Origin: Balanoglossus misakiensis
Lineage: Eukaryota; Hemichordata
Assembly (NCBI GenBank): GCA_040954595.2
Contig: CM082595.2
Location: forward strand, 9,424,001 to 9,488,000
Reading direction: 5' to 3'
DNA: 64,000 nt
The position numbers and the translations under genes were made by a program. The notes under the pieces were generated by a model. That model saw only the letters and a list, made by a program, of their open reading frames with translations, did no database searches and was not told the DNA's origin. Every line of letters starts with the position of its first letter. Positions within the stretch are counted from its first letter, which is position 1. Positions 49,783 through 59,100 of the stretch are shown in pieces.

Positions 49783-49986
49783 TGTTATGTTTCCATCAAC
49801 ATGGGAATAATAATGCGATCATAAGGTATAACAACAACCTATTTATTGATCGGCTGAAAAGACTCAACAATGTGCTTCGCCTTATCTGGGCGGAAGTGAC
49901 GTCGTACAGCAATTCTTAAACAAGTGGAACACCAACAATGCAACACTAGAGGGCGCTATATTGATCGTAGCTGTCAGAATACTACA
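49783..49986 (-). repeat. 3' LTR (204 bp)
   Basis: On the minus strand it begins TGTAGTATTC and ends ATAACA, with TG...CA termini. It contains AATAAA on the minus strand (49842-49847), a likely polyadenylation signal, a composite ACGTCACTTCCG box (49891-49904; CRE half-site and ETS-like) and a TAGAGGGCGCT box (49947-49957). Confidence 0.95.
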
Positions 49987-49997
49987 TCCCCTCTTCT
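49987..49997 (-). other. Polypurine tract
   Basis: The minus strand reads AGAAGAGGGGA immediately before the 3' LTR. It lies where plus-strand DNA priming is expected, which supports the LTR boundary. Confidence 0.85.
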
Positions 49998-50078
49998 GGG
50001 AAAAATGTGATAAATTTTCCTCTGTATAACTCAACTTTCTGTGGAACAAATGGCGTATCTCAATATCAGAAAAAGCTA

Positions 50079-53000
50079 TCAATCAGTCACATAATCTTTG
50101 TATCGAGACGGCTTTTGTATATTTGTTCTGGTTCGTGTTGATCTCAACGATTCTTGGGCTGGTGACGCTGGCGTTGCGGGTTGTTGAGGCGGTGTTCCCT
50201 CTGTGACTGCTGGTGCAATATTGTGTTGATCCATCCCTGTCTGTGCTGGTTTCAGTTCTGCGCTGACTGGTTTCAGGTGGATCCTGTTGCGTCGCATTTG
50301 TTTCCCGTTGTCTAACTTCACGGTGTAGGACCTAGGTGTGTTTGCTGGGGCTACAACTCTCGCTGGACTCCATGTTTTGCTGATTGGGTTTTGTACATGG
50401 ACTTGTTGACCTGTCAGCAATTCTGGTAGTTGTCTGGAGTGCTGGTCGTGGCTGGAAGTCTGGGCCTGCTGTTGAGATGTCAGGTATTGACGAACTTCCT
50501 CCCCGTTTCTTGCTGGGTGAATTTTGGCTGGGAGAGTTGTCTTGTATGCTCTGCTGTTCAGCAACTCAGCTGGTGATGGTATGTTGGACTTCAATGGAGT
50601 CGCGCGAAGTGCCAACAATGCTAGATTCGGATCATCTCCGGACTCTTTGCACTTCATCAGGATGTTCTTCACGGTCTGTACATGTCGCTCGATAAAACCG
50701 TGCCCTTTGGGATAGTATGGTGATGATGTGACTATCGCAAAACCATACTTCTCAGTTAGGCTGTGGAAGTCTCTAGCTGTAAACTGAGATCCGTTGTCAC
50801 AAACTAGTTTCTCGGGTATTCCTTGCTCTGCAAATAGAATTCGGAGGGCTCTCATAATGGTACTGGCTCTGAGGTCTTCAAGTTTCCTAATGAAGGGGAA
50901 CTTGGAGTAGTAGTCAGCAACTATCATGTACCATGTTTGGTTCACGTAGAATAGGTCTGCTCCAATTGTGTGCCACAGTCGTGGTGGAATTTCCATTGGA
51001 ATCATCGGTTCCTTCTGCTGGGAATTCTGGAATTTCTGGCACGCGTTGCATCCTGTTACTAGTCTCTCTATATCTTTACAAATTCCAGGCCAGTACACGC
51101 TGGATCTGGCTCTCAGCTTGCATTTCTCGATCCCCAGGTGACTGCTATGAATGCGTTGTAGCATTTCATCTCTCATTACTGCTGGTATGAGGAGTCGGCT
51201 GCCTATCAGGATAATACCATCTTCGATAGCGATATCGTCTCGAATAGACCAGTAGGGTCGAATATCAGCGTGAATGTCCTTGATGCTATCTGGCCATCCT
51301 TTCAGGACTTGCTGGATCAATAATTGAAGAATTTCATCTTTGGTAGTTTCTTCTTTGATCTCCATCTGTCTCATTGGTGTGATCTTCACCAGGTGGTGTA
51401 TCTGGACTTTCATGTCACTGATTTCGTTCTGATCTTGTGGTGACAGTCTAGATAGTGCGTCGGCAAGTATCATCTGTTTGCTTGGCTTGTAGTGTATGGT
51501 GAAATCATACGGCTGTATGCGCAACAGCATTCTCTGTAATCGGGGTGGTGCCTTGGTCAAATTCTTCCTCTGAATTTGCTCCAACGGTCGATGATCACTC
51601 TCTACTATGAAACTTCTGCCGTAGAGATATGTGCGAAACTTCTCACATCCGTAGACTACCGCGAGTAGTTCTCTTTCTATATTGGCGTATCGGGTTTCCG
51701 CTGGTGTCAGGGCCTTGGACGCAAATGCTATAGGTCTCTGTTCCTGTATGAGCACCACTCCGATTCCCTTTCCCGATGCGTCGACTTGTAGAGTGACAGG
51801 CTTCTTACGGTCGTAGTAAGCAAGTGTAGTCTTTGTGCTGATCAGGTCCTTGATCATATTGAAAGACTTTGTGTGTGTCGGAGACCACTCAAACTCAGTG
51901 TCGTCTCTGATGAGCTCTCTCAGTGGTGCTGTGTGTTCAGCTAATCTGGGTATGAATGAACCCATGTAGTTCACCATTCCGAGGAATGTGCGCAGTTCGG
52001 TCTTGTCTCTAGGCGGATGCATCATCTCTATCGCCTTGACCTTTTCTGGGTTGGGTTTAACTCCGTCTTCTGTGTATAACATGCCAAAGAAACTACATTC
52101 TTTTGTCTTGATGTAGCATTTCTCTTTGTTCAGTTTAATGCCTGCTTTCCTGGTTCGTTCCATGGCTTCGTGTAGATGCAGGTCATGGTGTCGCTCTCCT
52201 GATCCTAAGACTTGTATATCGTCTGCAATGCCGACTGCACCTTCACACTCTCTGTATGTTTCATCAATTTTGAATTGAAACACATCTTGGCTCATCCTTA
52301 GCCCAAATGGCATTCGTAGGAATCTGTAACGGCCATATGGTGTGTTAAAGGTCGTCAGGAAGGATGATTCTTCATCGATCTTTACATTCCAGTATCCGTT
52401 CCGCGCGTCTAGCTTGCTGAAAAGTGTTGCGCCTGCCAACTTTGGGGTAATCTCCTCCAATGTGGGTGTAGGGTAATGATCCCTTTTAATGGCTTTGTTC
52501 AAGTCCTTCGGGTCCAGACAAATGCGAAGTCTTCCATTGTCTTTCTCCCGGACAACAAGAGAATTGACCCAGTTCGTAGGCTGGTTCACTTTGGCGATGA
52601 TTTGCTTATCTTCCATCTCCTGCAGCTCGGTTTTGAGTCTATCCATTAGTTCTAATGGAACTCTGCGGGCAGGGTGTACTACTGGTTGTACTTCTGGATC
52701 AAGAGTGATGTGGTATGTGTAGTTTTCAAAACATCCGACCACGTCGTCAAAGCAATCAGGGTACATCCTCAGCAACTGTTCTTTGTTCTTTATGGGAGGG
52801 CGGTCCCTGATGGGTGTATTACTGTCTATGTAGTCATCTGCAGGGTTTCTGTTTCTTCCTGCTGGCTTCTGTTCGTTCATCTTTCTCTTTTCCACTTCCA
52901 CATTTCTTCCAGGCTGTGCTGTCTTGCACTCTGGGCTCGCCTGCACTTGTATGGCTTCTACTGAACAGTTTATTTGTATCAGGTTTAAGGCTCTGCTTGC

Positions 53001-53342
53001 CTTTAACCCTAAAATGGCTGGGCCTGCGGCGTCAGTTACATAGAAGAGGCATCTGATTTTCCTCTCTCTATGTTCACATGGAATGACGATGGTGCCAAGC
53101 TGTTTGATTTTGGAACCTCCATATGCGGTAAGGATTGTTTTATTTTCCTTCAAGTGCCCGCGTTTTGGATTTCCGTGTTTATCCAGTTTCTCTGGAAATA
53201 TGATCTTGAAAAGACAGAGGGGCAGTATATTGCCCTGTGCACCGGTATCAATCTTGCATCTCAGTGCTACTTTCCTTTTCTTTTCGCTCTGTGTGATTGT
53301 CAGTTTCGTGTATATTTCTTCTTGTCTGTTGATGTTGTCCAA
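50079..53342 (-). CDS. pol: Gypsy Pol polyprotein (protease, RT, RNase H, integrase)
   Basis: The uninterrupted frame has 1087 codons from a TTG. The same frame is open upstream to about 53417, so the true entry is probably by frameshift from gag rather than this codon. Domains in order: aspartic protease with DTG at 32-34 and ILGL near 110-113; reverse transcriptase about 225-400, with FSKLDARNGYW (308-318) and the catalytic IADD (372-375), a variant of Y-x-DD normal in several metazoan gypsy lineages; RNase H with acidic residues D521, E558 and D583; an H2C2 zinc finger (H732, H735, C765, C768); and integrase core D796, D849, E885. The C-terminal tail is basic and Pro/Thr-rich. All catalytic residues expected for these enzymes are present, so the polyprotein looks functional. 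It would copy element RNA in cytoplasmic particles and insert the cDNA in the nucleus. Confidence 0.96.
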   Translation of the reverse strand: MDNINRQEEIYTKLTITQSEKKRKVALRCKIDTGAQGNILPLCLFKIIFPEKLDKHGNPKRGHLKENKTILTAYGGSKIKQLGTIVIPCEHRERKIRCLFYVTDAAGPAILGLKASRALNLIQINCSVEAIQVQASPECKTAQPGRNVEVEKRKMNEQKPAGRNRNPADDYIDSNTPIRDRPPIKNKEQLLRMYPDCFDDVVGCFENYTYHITLDPEVQPVVHPARRVPLELMDRLKTELQEMEDKQIIAKVNQPTNWVNSLVVREKDNGRLRICLDPKDLNKAIKRDHYPTPTLEEITPKLAGATLFSKLDARNGYWNVKIDEESSFLTTFNTPYGRYRFLRMPFGLRMSQDVFQFKIDETYRECEGAVGIADDIQVLGSGERHHDLHLHEAMERTRKAGIKLNKEKCYIKTKECSFFGMLYTEDGVKPNPEKVKAIEMMHPPRDKTELRTFLGMVNYMGSFIPRLAEHTAPLRELIRDDTEFEWSPTHTKSFNMIKDLISTKTTLAYYDRKKPVTLQVDASGKGIGVVLIQEQRPIAFASKALTPAETRYANIERELLAVVYGCEKFRTYLYGRSFIVESDHRPLEQIQRKNLTKAPPRLQRMLLRIQPYDFTIHYKPSKQMILADALSRLSPQDQNEISDMKVQIHHLVKITPMRQMEIKEETTKDEILQLLIQQVLKGWPDSIKDIHADIRPYWSIRDDIAIEDGIILIGSRLLIPAVMRDEMLQRIHSSHLGIEKCKLRARSSVYWPGICKDIERLVTGCNACQKFQNSQQKEPMIPMEIPPRLWHTIGADLFYVNQTWYMIVADYYSKFPFIRKLEDLRASTIMRALRILFAEQGIPEKLVCDNGSQFTARDFHSLTEKYGFAIVTSSPYYPKGHGFIERHVQTVKNILMKCKESGDDPNLALLALRATPLKSNIPSPAELLNSRAYKTTLPAKIHPARNGEEVRQYLTSQQQAQTSSHDQHSRQLPELLTGQQVHVQNPISKTWSPARVVAPANTPRSYTVKLDNGKQMRRNRIHLKPVSAELKPAQTGMDQHNIAPAVTEGTPPQQPATPASPAQESLRSTRTRTNIQKPSRYKDYVTD

Positions 53343-53368
53343 TGCATTTATTTCGATAGTTCCAACAT

Positions 53369-53420
53369 CTAGGACTTCATCATTTTCTGATGCATGTTGC
53401 TGCTCGAGCGTGTCACATTA
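53369..53420 (-). promoter_or_regulatory. Gag-pol frame overlap, candidate -1 frameshift zone
   Basis: The pol frame opens after a TAA near 53421, and gag stops at 53369-53371. Pol codons begin one base before gag codons, so a -1 slip anywhere here would fuse the two. The only A-run is cagaaaatgatg (about 53377-53388). No classical X-XXY-YYZ heptamer is obvious, so the exact site is not determined. Confidence 0.45.
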
Positions 53421-54228
53421 TGGATTGGTTTTCCACCTCGTCTCTGCTGTGACTTCGGTTCGCTTGAGCTGGTTTTGGAACGGCATACCGCCTGCCAGTG
53501 ATTAGGTTTCCCACAATTTCGGCATTTCGAGCCATATGCTGGGCAGTTACTTTTCACTGAGGTGTCATGCTTTTTTCCGAAATGCTTACATTGTTTGGGG
53601 TGTGTCTTGTTGGGCTGCCTTTTTACTGCGTTGACAGCTTTGCTATCCACAGGATTAGCAATATGGCAATTTGTGAGCGTTTTCATGTGTTTTGTTGTGG
53701 CTTCGTGACCTCTAGCTATATCGAGCGCCTCCTTCAAGGTCAGTTTCTCATCACGCCCAATAAGTTTCTTCTGTATTTCTTGGTGACAGATCCCCCATAT
53801 CAACTGATCTACGAGTCTTGCTTCCTGTTCTTTTGTATCCCCAAATTTGCATTTGGCGGCTTCATTTTTCAATTTCGAAAAGAAATCATCAACTGGTTCT
53901 CCAGGGTCTTGTCTCATATCTTGGAATTGGTATCTATGTATGCGATGATTCGACTTCGGCTCTAAGTGTTCGGAAAATTTGTCGAATAGTACTGTGGGGA
54001 CTTTCCGCTGGTCTTCATTTTCAAACGACCAACTGTTGTATTTGTCAAGACCTGGTTCACCGGACCATAGAATATGTAGCTAGCTTTCTCTTCATCGTTA
54101 GCATCTTTAAGTGCTGTCTTAAATGTTAACTCACATTTTTGACGAAAACGACTGAAGGCTAGTGCTAGATCTGGCGCGTCCCATTCCATCTTTGGGGCTG
54201 TGAAGGGCGTTTGTAGTGCGGCCGCCAT
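53369..54228 (-). pseudogene. gag: Gypsy Gag, one frameshift
   Basis: The start ATG (54226-54228) lies in good context, with A at -3 and G at +4, 98 nt downstream of the PBS. The first frame runs to a stop at 53962-53964. Retroviral-type Gag similarity shifts to another frame near 54060-54080 and then continues to 53369, so a single small indel there breaks the gene. The second part has the capsid-like pattern (MRQDPGEPVDDFFSKLKNEA) and, close to its end, one CCHC zinc knuckle, C-x2-C-x4-H-x4-C (CRNCGKPNHWQAVC), for RNA packaging. Gag forms the particle shell. The frame ends 26 nt upstream of the pol TTG, and the two frames overlap by about 50 nt in a -1 arrangement. Confidence 0.88.
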
Positions 54229-54320
54229 CTTGTCAGGTCAGTTCGATGATCTTTTCTTCTGTAGTTTTGGTGTCTTGTGTAGTCGATACTGTGTAAAGTC
54301 TGCTTACATCTGATCACTCA

Positions 54321-54338
54321 CGTTCACCGCTGCCACCA
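54321..54338 (-). other. Primer-binding site
   Basis: Immediately after the 5' LTR the minus strand reads TGGTGGCAGCGGTGAACG. The leading TGG matches the CCA end of a tRNA. It resembles but does not equal an initiator-Met primer site, so the tRNA is not assigned. Confidence 0.8.
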
Positions 54339-54542
54339 TGTTATGTTTCCATCAACATGGGAATAATAATGCGATCATAAGGTATAACAACAACCTATTT
54401 ATTGATCGGCTGAAAAGACTCAACAATGTGCTTCGCCTTATCTGGGCGGAAGTGACGTCGTACAGCAATTCATAAACAAGTGGAACACCAACAATGCAAC
54501 ACTAGAGGGCGCTATATTGATCGTAGCTGTCAGAATACTACA
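54339..54542 (-). repeat. 5' LTR (204 bp)
   Basis: Same as the 3' LTR except for one base (cataaac versus cttaaac near 54470). It should carry the promoter. The CRE/ETS-like composite box is at 54447-54460 and the TAGAGGGCGCT box at 54503-54513. Confidence 0.95.
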
Positions 54543-54555
54543 CCCCCCCCCCCCC

Positions 54556-55000
54556 GCATGTTTAAAGGTTTCTATAGAAAAGCATTGTTGAGGTTCACAA
54601 AACTTTGAAGAAGCTTTGCAACACTAACTTTGGCCAAAGATTTGAATGTTAAGGTTTCACAAACGTAGTTACAGCTGAGGTTCAACTAAGACTAGTATAA
54701 GAGGCTTCAGCACGCCAAGTCTTGTAGCAAGCTTCAACACAAAGCTTTTTGCAACATTGTTCAAAGCGTTGTCAAAGGTACTGCACAACCCTGGTGAAGT
54801 AGTGCTATATTTTCAATTAAATGGCTTAAGCCATTTGTCTCTCCAACCAGAATTGCACCAGAGTTAAATACACACAGCTTGAAATTGTAAAATGTTGCAA
54901 AATCAAACGATCACATCCTTACACCTATTATTAGAACCAGAAGTTGAGTCAAAATTTTCCTACCTAGAAATTTTCTTTCCTATGAAGTTTTTTGCTTATT
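54556..55000. other. Non-coding DNA downstream of the gypsy element
   Basis: No gene is visible. There are short imperfect repeats of aagctttgcaaca/aagctttttgcaaca. A segment from about 54825 (aatggctt...ccaacca, then agcttgaaat, aaatgttgcaaaat, attagaacc) is related to 58198-58330. Confidence 0.5.
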
Positions 55001-55380
55001 GGCATTCATATGGGAGCCTAGACCTATTCCAGCTGAGTTGCCAAAATGGCAATGTTGGACAATTCTTCTAATATGCATGATCAAAAATGGCCGCCAAATA
55101 CCTTCTCTAAAATAAAACTTGGCCCTTTTTTCTCAAAATTATGTGTAATATCTAAAATTTCAGGATTTGCATCCATATTGGTTATGTATTGCAAATATGG
55201 CAGTGTTTGGCAACTTTTCTATTTTGCATAATCAAAAATGGCCGCCAATCACCACTAAAAGTGAAATTTTGCCATGTTTCCCAAAATGATGCGCAATATC
55301 GTATTTTCAGGATTAGCACATTCATATGGGTACCTTAAACAATACAACTGTGTTGCAAATTTGGCAGTGTTACCGTACTA
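55000..55380 (+). repeat. About 151-bp diverged tandem repeat (2+ units)
   Basis: Matching landmarks are tgcatgatcaaaaatggccgcc (55074) and tgcataatcaaaaatggccgcc (55225), spaced 151 bp apart, each followed by a tttgcc/ttggcc tract, an aaatatct/caatatcg tract and ttcaggatt. A third partial unit ends near 55375. Confidence 0.65.
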
Positions 55381-56560
55381 ATCATGAAGCAAGGAAGTGC
55401 AACCTCTGTATCCCAAATATATGTCTATCCCCACTGATAGGAGTCACAAAGAGCCAGCCCCTCTGCATCATCCTGTTCCTCAATCTCACGATGGGAATCC
55501 TTTTCAGAATTCCGACCTCAAAACATCCAGGGATTCACCATCATTCACCACACCCTCGTCAGTATCCACCATGTTTAGATCCAATGCCTGAACATGTTGT
55601 CTCTTTATCTATGGATTGCGTTAAAGGCCAGTGGGAGTTTCATCTCCTTTTTTTGCAATTTTGACCATTTTTATCTGGTGCATAATACTAGAGTACACAT
55701 CATCCATACAGGATGATGCATGTACAGTGATGGGAAATGTATCAATCCACTCCTGCACTAGATTTGCATACAGTGCCATACCTTTTAGGGCTATTTTCTT
55801 GACCCTTTTGATAGTCTGCTGGCCAAAAGTGGCTGGCCAAAGTGGCCAGCAGAGACATTCTTCCAATACCCTTCATAGTGCCAACAGACAAGGCTTGGAT
55901 ATACAACCTGTGTTGCTTGTAAGGCACACATCTCCAATTGGTACATTGGGCCAATTATACTGTACATGTACAGCTAGGAAAAAAATATACTTCATCATAG
56001 TTTCCATGGTCAGCAGCTTCAATAACTTGTTGCCTTGTCTTACTGAACATTTAGACTTATAAAGAAGTATAACAAGAATAAAGTTGTCCAATTAGTGTTG
56101 GCAGGGGGGTGGGGGATGTGTTCTCCCATACAAAGGTGTATAGGTATGTAGTCTTTAAGAAAAACTTGGGGTAAATGACCAGAAAATTTGACTTATAATA
56201 CAAATAGGTCGGGTTTTGGGCATTTACACGTGTTGATGTTATCGACTGGGGCGACAGACTACCATCCGAAAAAATTTCAAGTACCCCCCCCCCCCCCCTC
56301 GGGTGCCGGCCAGTGGGATGGAGGTGATAGAAACTGTTGCAGATACAATAGAGGCCTACAACCTGAAAACCTTCTGGCTTTAACCGAGGACTTGCCATTA
56401 AAGATACCTGTAGGCCCCTATATGCTGCTCCCACATACACTCCCAGTCCTAAACCTTGCATCTGATTTGTGGTGCAGATGAAGAATTAAGATTGGCTTGA
56501 CAATTAGCACACTTAATTGCCTGTTATGAGATATAATACATACAATCATGGGACAAGAAT
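55381..56560. other. Non-coding mosaic DNA
   Basis: Open frames here are short, overlap on both strands and show no motif, so I call no gene. A hairpin, gctggccaaagtggccagc, lies near 55832-55850, and a long C-run at about 56285-56298. Confidence 0.45.
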
Positions 56561-56835
56561 GGCAAACGTTAAATTATCCAGCAGGTGTTTGAATTATGCA
56601 AATTAGAGCAGTTGTCTAATATTGCCATGTCAACCATGTTGAAATTGTTTTAGGTACCCATATTAATGGAAACCCTGCAAATTCGATATTACATACCATT
56701 TAAAACAAATATGGGAAATTAACATGTTAGAGAAATTTGGCGGCCATTTTGGATTATGCAAATTAGAACAGTTGTCTAATATTGCCATGTCAACCATGTT
56801 GAAATTGTTTTAGGTACCCAGGAGAGTTGAATGAA
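56560..56835 (-). repeat. About 160-bp repeat, opposite orientation to 55000-55380
   Basis: Two copies of a block starting tatgcaaattagagcag / tatgcaaattagaacag (56595 and 56755) share the next 60 bp (ttgccatgtcaaccatg, gttttaggtaccc). The cggccattttggattatgca before the second is the reverse of the aaaatggccg box at 55074, so this set is inverted relative to the first. Confidence 0.65.
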
Positions 56836-57349
56836 AATGCCATTTGCAATGCAGTTGTCTTGTATTGGGTGCCCATATTAAGGCATTCTTGAAAACGAAA
56901 CATTATTCATCATTTTGACGCAAACAGAAAAGGTGTTCAAATGCAAATTAGAAGAGTTGCCCAACCCTGCCATATTTGCAATACAGTTGTAGTGACTGTC
57001 AACTCGACTACAGACAGTCTCGATGAACACAAGACATGATCCCAATTTGCAAGCTGAGTTGAAACTGACTGCTGCAGTAACTTAGCTGTGGGAATGTCTT
57101 GTGTGATTTAAAACAATGATGACCAAATTTAACACAGTTTCTCTGAGGTAACCATTTAGCTTTCGTGACTAAGTTTGTTTAAGAATCCTTTATTCTACCC
57201 AAGGAACAAATTTCCTTAGAATTTCACAACTGAGACACAGTTTACAGATATACAAAAAGTGCGTACTACAAACATAAGAAATTGTTTGCATTTTTTTTTT
57301 CTGATGGCAATGCATTTGACTGTTAACAGACATTGACGTCCTTTAGTAA

Positions 57350-58176
57350 GGGACTGTTCAGTTTTGGTGGAGGGGGGGGGGCAAAAGTTTGTGTCATTGG
57401 TTTTCAAAATCAGGCCGACACCCCCTTCAACCAGGACCAAAAAAATGATGACCCCCCCCCCCCCCTTTGACAGGACCAAAATATGATGACCCTCCTCCCA
57501 CCCCGAAAACATTTGCCATCCTTATCTTATGTACACTGACTGTATGCAATAAAGGTAAAGGGTCTCCTCACACCTCAATTCTAAATTTCTTAAAGCAATT
57601 TATAATTTGAAGTGTATAATAGTATAGCGTTGCAATAAAGAAGGTCTATGGATAAATTAAAAGGACACGTCAATACAATAGTTGGTAGAATTGGTAAAAC
57701 AAGAAAAGTGGAAGGGGTGGGTGTACGTAGGACAATTTTGTAAAATACAATTAATGCATTTTAATGAACTCAAAGGCAAATTAACTTAATGTTGGGGAGG
57801 ACAAATTTGACTTTTGCCACTCAAAGTTAACATCAGTGGGGGTGGGATGCCAAGTATTCTGCCCTGGTACACTATATGTGGCGAAGAAATAAGGGGATGG
57901 GTGTGGGAGGGGATGTCCCCCTTCCACATAAGAAAACTTTGTAAAATATGTAGCTCAAAGTTGCATTTTAATGAAGTCAAAAGCAAATTATCTCAATGTT
58001 TGAAAGGACCAATTTTACTGTTGCTACTCCACTCAAAGTTAGCATCGGTGGGTACATGTATATGACCTCCCCCCTAAACGTTTGAAAAAAAGATGACTCC
58101 CTCTTTTGGATTTCAAAATTTAAGTGACCCCCTGGATTTTGCCAGCCTCCCCCCACCGTAAAAACTGAATGGTCCC
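57350..58176. mobile_element. Harbinger-like MITE with TAA target duplication
   Basis: The 827-bp segment has terminal inverted repeats: gggactgttcagttttggtgg at the left pairs with ccaccgtaaaaactgaatggtccc at the right. It is flanked by taa (57347-57349 and 58177-58179). A 3-bp TWA duplication and GG-starting ends fit PIF/Harbinger elements. It encodes no transposase. Inside are two diverged direct repeats of about 105-115 bp (about 57733-57840 and 57935-58050), each ending cactcaaagtta-catc-gtggg, and several C-runs. Confidence 0.7.
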
Positions 58177-58179
58177 TAA

Positions 58180-59100
58180 GCGCTATTTTGTCAGTGAAAT
58201 GGCTCCAATGTTATCCCTCCAACTATAGTTGAAACGGAGTTAAATATGTACAGCTTGAAATCATAAAATGTTGCAAAATTGAACCAAGAGTTTGGTCAAT
58301 GATCAAGTTCTTACAGCTATTACTAGAACCATACAGTCTCACCGAACAAGAGACATTGGTCCGATTTGCAAGCCGAGTTGGAACTGACTTTGCCTGCACA
58401 CAGATGTGCCAATTTCAGCGAATCTTATCGTATTTAAAAATGAATATGGAGAATTGTTATCTGTGTTCCTATTGCTAGCCTACATACATGTAGCTGTTGT
58501 CATTCTAGTGTTTTTTTCTGTATACCAAAATTGCCACACTGTTTGGGATACTTTTATCAAATGTTATGTGATACTATATCAGCCTGTTTTGGGGATCTTG
58601 ACAATGACATATATTAGACTTTTCATACACAGCATGAGGTAGAATTTCAGAAACGATTAGGTAATAAGTCTGCACATCTCATAGGAAATAATCACTTTAG
58701 AAGTATTACGATAAAAAAAATCATTTCACTCTTATTGGGAGCATACATTTGTAAAACATACATACAGACATGAATACAGACATAGAGAGATCAAGGTGTA
58801 TACGATTTTCAGTGGGGGAGGGGGTCCTCCTTAATTGCAAACAACTATGTAATGGTAATTTCCCTTTTATAATAACAATTTTTGAGGTATAAGGAAAAAA
58901 TATCAAACAAAATAAACAAAAAAACTAATTCAGCTATGATTTGATTCAATTATCATTCTAAAGAAGCACATATCATTAACTCACAACTAAACTTTTAAAG
59001 TGATCAACCATGCACTTTCTGAGAATTTTTTTTATGCCCCCAAAATACAATTTTTTCATTTTCAGAACATTTATGATATATCACAGTAAAAAAATCCCCT
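58180..59100. other. AT-rich non-coding DNA
   Basis: 58198-58330 repeats 54825-54935 in diverged form, and 58330-58400 resembles 57015-57085 (tttgcaagc-gagttg-aactgact). A 78-residue hydrophobic frame at 58406-58642 has no recognisable family and starts inside repeat-like sequence, so I do not call it. Confidence 0.45.

Larger units (their letters stand above)
49783..54542 (-). mobile_element. Ty3/gypsy LTR retrotransposon, nearly intact
   Basis: The 4760-bp element lies on the minus strand: 5' LTR 54339-54542, PBS, gag, pol, polypurine tract, 3' LTR 49783-49986. The order protease, reverse transcriptase, RNase H, integrase is that of Ty3/gypsy (Metaviridae), and there is no envelope frame. 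The LTRs differ at one of 204 positions (aattctt versus aattcat), which indicates recent insertion. It landed in a C-run: six C precede the left LTR and thirteen follow the right LTR, so a 5-bp CCCCC target duplication is compatible but cannot be proven. Pol is intact and gag has one frameshift, so this copy probably cannot move alone unless helped in trans. Confidence 0.95.

Noticed and set aside
52218-52230. IADD instead of YxDD in the gypsy RT as an inactivating change
   Set aside because: The two catalytic aspartates are present, and I/V-A-D-D is common in metazoan gypsy lineages.
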